A model generated the notes under the pieces. The model did no database searches, was not told the DNA's origin, and worked only from the letters and a program-made list of their open reading frames with translations. This document shows positions 62,466 to 64,000 of a stretch of DNA of 64,000 nucleotides, one piece after another. The translations under genes were made by a program, and so were the position numbers. The first letter of the stretch is position 1. Each line of letters starts with the position of its first letter. The DNA is taken from assembly GCA_944472135.2 (NCBI GenBank), contig OX235263.1:6679517-6743516 (forward strand), written 5' to 3'. This DNA is from Trichobilharzia regenti. Its lineage: Eukaryota > Platyhelminthes > Trematoda > Strigeidida > Schistosomatidae.

Positions 62466-64000
62466 ATAAAAAACCGCATACACATTCACACACACACACA
62501 CACACAAAATCAGTATTTCAGGAAATCAACAAACATTTATGAGGATATATATGTGTATGTGCATATGTATTTATGTATGTATGTATTGATTAGTTAACGT
62601 CTAACTCTTGCCCAACCGATCGATATATTTGAAACCCGGTGGATCCATTTCCTCCCCACATTATTATTATTACTATTATTGGGATCATTAGTATCATTGC
62701 CGCCATTATTGCTACCCATCATAATTACATAACACAAGTACGTAAGCCGACAAACTAACAACACAAACAAACAAACAAAGAGACTGTGAAGTCTGCGCCA
62801 AACTTACCAAACAAACACGGAACTGGACAACATGAACTGATAAATATACAATGTGGTACATATTTATGTATGTGTGTATATCCTGCATAACTCAATTCAC
62901 CCACCCACCCACACACATACATACACACTTAACCTATTGATTAGTCAATTTGTTTTTTGATCTTAAAACTTCTAGTATGTTTTTTTCTGTTTGTTTTCGA
63001 AATTTTTCACTTCAGGCAGCTGCTTACTTCAGTTATGTATATTCCTGACCTGTCTCTGCATGTGTCTGTGTGTGTGAGTGTGCCTGCTGTACATTTCTCG
63101 TAGTGATTGGTGTTGTTGTTGTTGTTGATAGTGTCACCAACGGTTGCCATGGCAACCGACACCACTGTTGTTATTCAAGATTGGTGAATACAGCGAATTT
63201 AATGAGGAGGAGGGGGAAGAGGAGTACTAGTGATCTTGACTGTGTGAACTTCATTTCCCCGATTATGCATAAAGGATCATCGTGGAGATATTATCATATA
63301 TTTGAACTAAGCTTATCGATTATACATTTACTCATTTATCCATACGCCCACGCACACACACACATCTTACTAGTCATGTACTTCTGTTGGTCTTCTTTCT
63401 TTCTTCCATTCTGAACCCCCTTGCACTATGTGCTTACGAAATTGAAAAAAAAGTCGATTGCACTCTATTGATCTTCTGTTTTAGTAATATTTATAATAAT
63501 GATTATTATTATTATTTCAGTTGTTGTTCTTTCCCCTCCCCCTGACAACAAGACAACCTTTTCTTTTTTAAGCTAAAAATAGGTGATTACGTAATACTAA
63601 CTGATCGATTGATTGGCTAATGATTCCGTCTCTATCTTTGTTTCTTTTTTTCTTGTTTTTACTTGATCTTTAACTAATTTTCAAATTTCTATGACTTTTC
63701 ATGTGTATATTTGTGAGTTTCAGTGCGGAGGGGAGGGGTGCGTACGTGCGTGTACGTGTCAGTACGTTAATTTGTTGGCCTACTTGTATGTATGTCAGTT
63801 TATATGTAAATGCGTTCATTATTACTATTAATATTATCATTACTCTTACTAAATAACTAACTATTCTTGTGAGGTAATTAGGGGATAGACTGATCAAGCA
63901 GGTTTGAATTCCTCTGTTCTTACTCTTTTCCCCATGCACATTGTTTCTCCAACATTCACACACACACACACACAGACACAAAGAGACATTTATAGAGCCT
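62466..64000 (+). other. Putative 3' UTR and downstream sequence
   Basis: This stretch follows the Meis stop codon. It is AT-rich with CA, TATG and TTA microsatellites, and I see no ORF with a recognisable product. I could not pick a convincing AATAAA signal, so the transcript end is unknown. A short palindrome (gttgccatggcaac, 63142-63155) is present. Confidence 0.4.

Noticed and set aside
1..64000. CRISPR array, operons or bacterial regulatory sites
   Set aside because: The regularly spaced repeats here are eukaryotic microsatellites or SINEs, and the gene has spliceosomal introns.
62466..64000. Poly(A) signal for Meis
   Set aside because: I found no convincing AATAAA followed by a suitable downstream element, so no terminator is called.

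Overview
The window looks like an intron-rich, AT-rich chunk of a parasitic flatworm genome, most likely a schistosome. It carries one spliced host gene, dense non-LTR, Penelope-like and Gypsy-like retroelement debris, and tRNA-headed short repeats holding hammerhead ribozymes of the schistosome Sm-alpha type. No bacterial-type genes, operons, CRISPR arrays or structural RNA operons are present. The species is inferred from repeat style and protein similarity recalled from memory, not from a search.

The only host protein-coding gene I can support is a Meis/Homothorax-type TALE homeobox gene on the + strand. I see ten exons from 13840 to 62465. All junctions are GT-AG and all codon phases agree, giving about 1,061 residues. 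Exons at 13840-14029, 19248-19301, 22912-22962 and the start of 24263-25237 encode the bipartite MEIS domain, which in this family binds PBC-class partners. Exons at 44742-44890, 47173-47249 and 52470-52528 encode the homeodomain. The rest (most of 24263-25237, plus 41722-42208, 56942-57046 and 61426-62465) is low-complexity Gln/His/Ala/Gly/Ser sequence, which makes the protein more than twice the usual Meis length. The true N-terminus was not found and probably lies left of the window.

Layout: 1-13839 is upstream or 5' intron sequence with LINE and SINE fragments and a perfect 1.8 kb (CACTA)360 array. 14030-24262 holds small MEIS-domain exons among CR1-like, Penelope-like and SINE fragments. 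25238-41721 is a 16.5 kb intron packed with RTE-like LINEs, a Penelope-like element, a collapsed LTR element and many SINEs. 42209-61425 holds the homeobox exons, again separated by repeats. 62466-64000 is the putative 3' UTR and downstream sequence.

The most interesting signal is in the repeats. Three short repeat families (called A, B and E here) share a plan: a tRNA-like pol III head followed by a hammerhead or hammerhead-like fold, often with inverted ends. A Penelope-like element (31549-32442, 13-bp target duplication) is bracketed by two inverted hammerhead-like motifs whose core has C3 and G8 exchanged (GUGAUCA instead of CUGAUGA). A fourth family (C) has a tRNA-Glu-like head and 3' tails that match the 3' ends of LINEs present in the same window.
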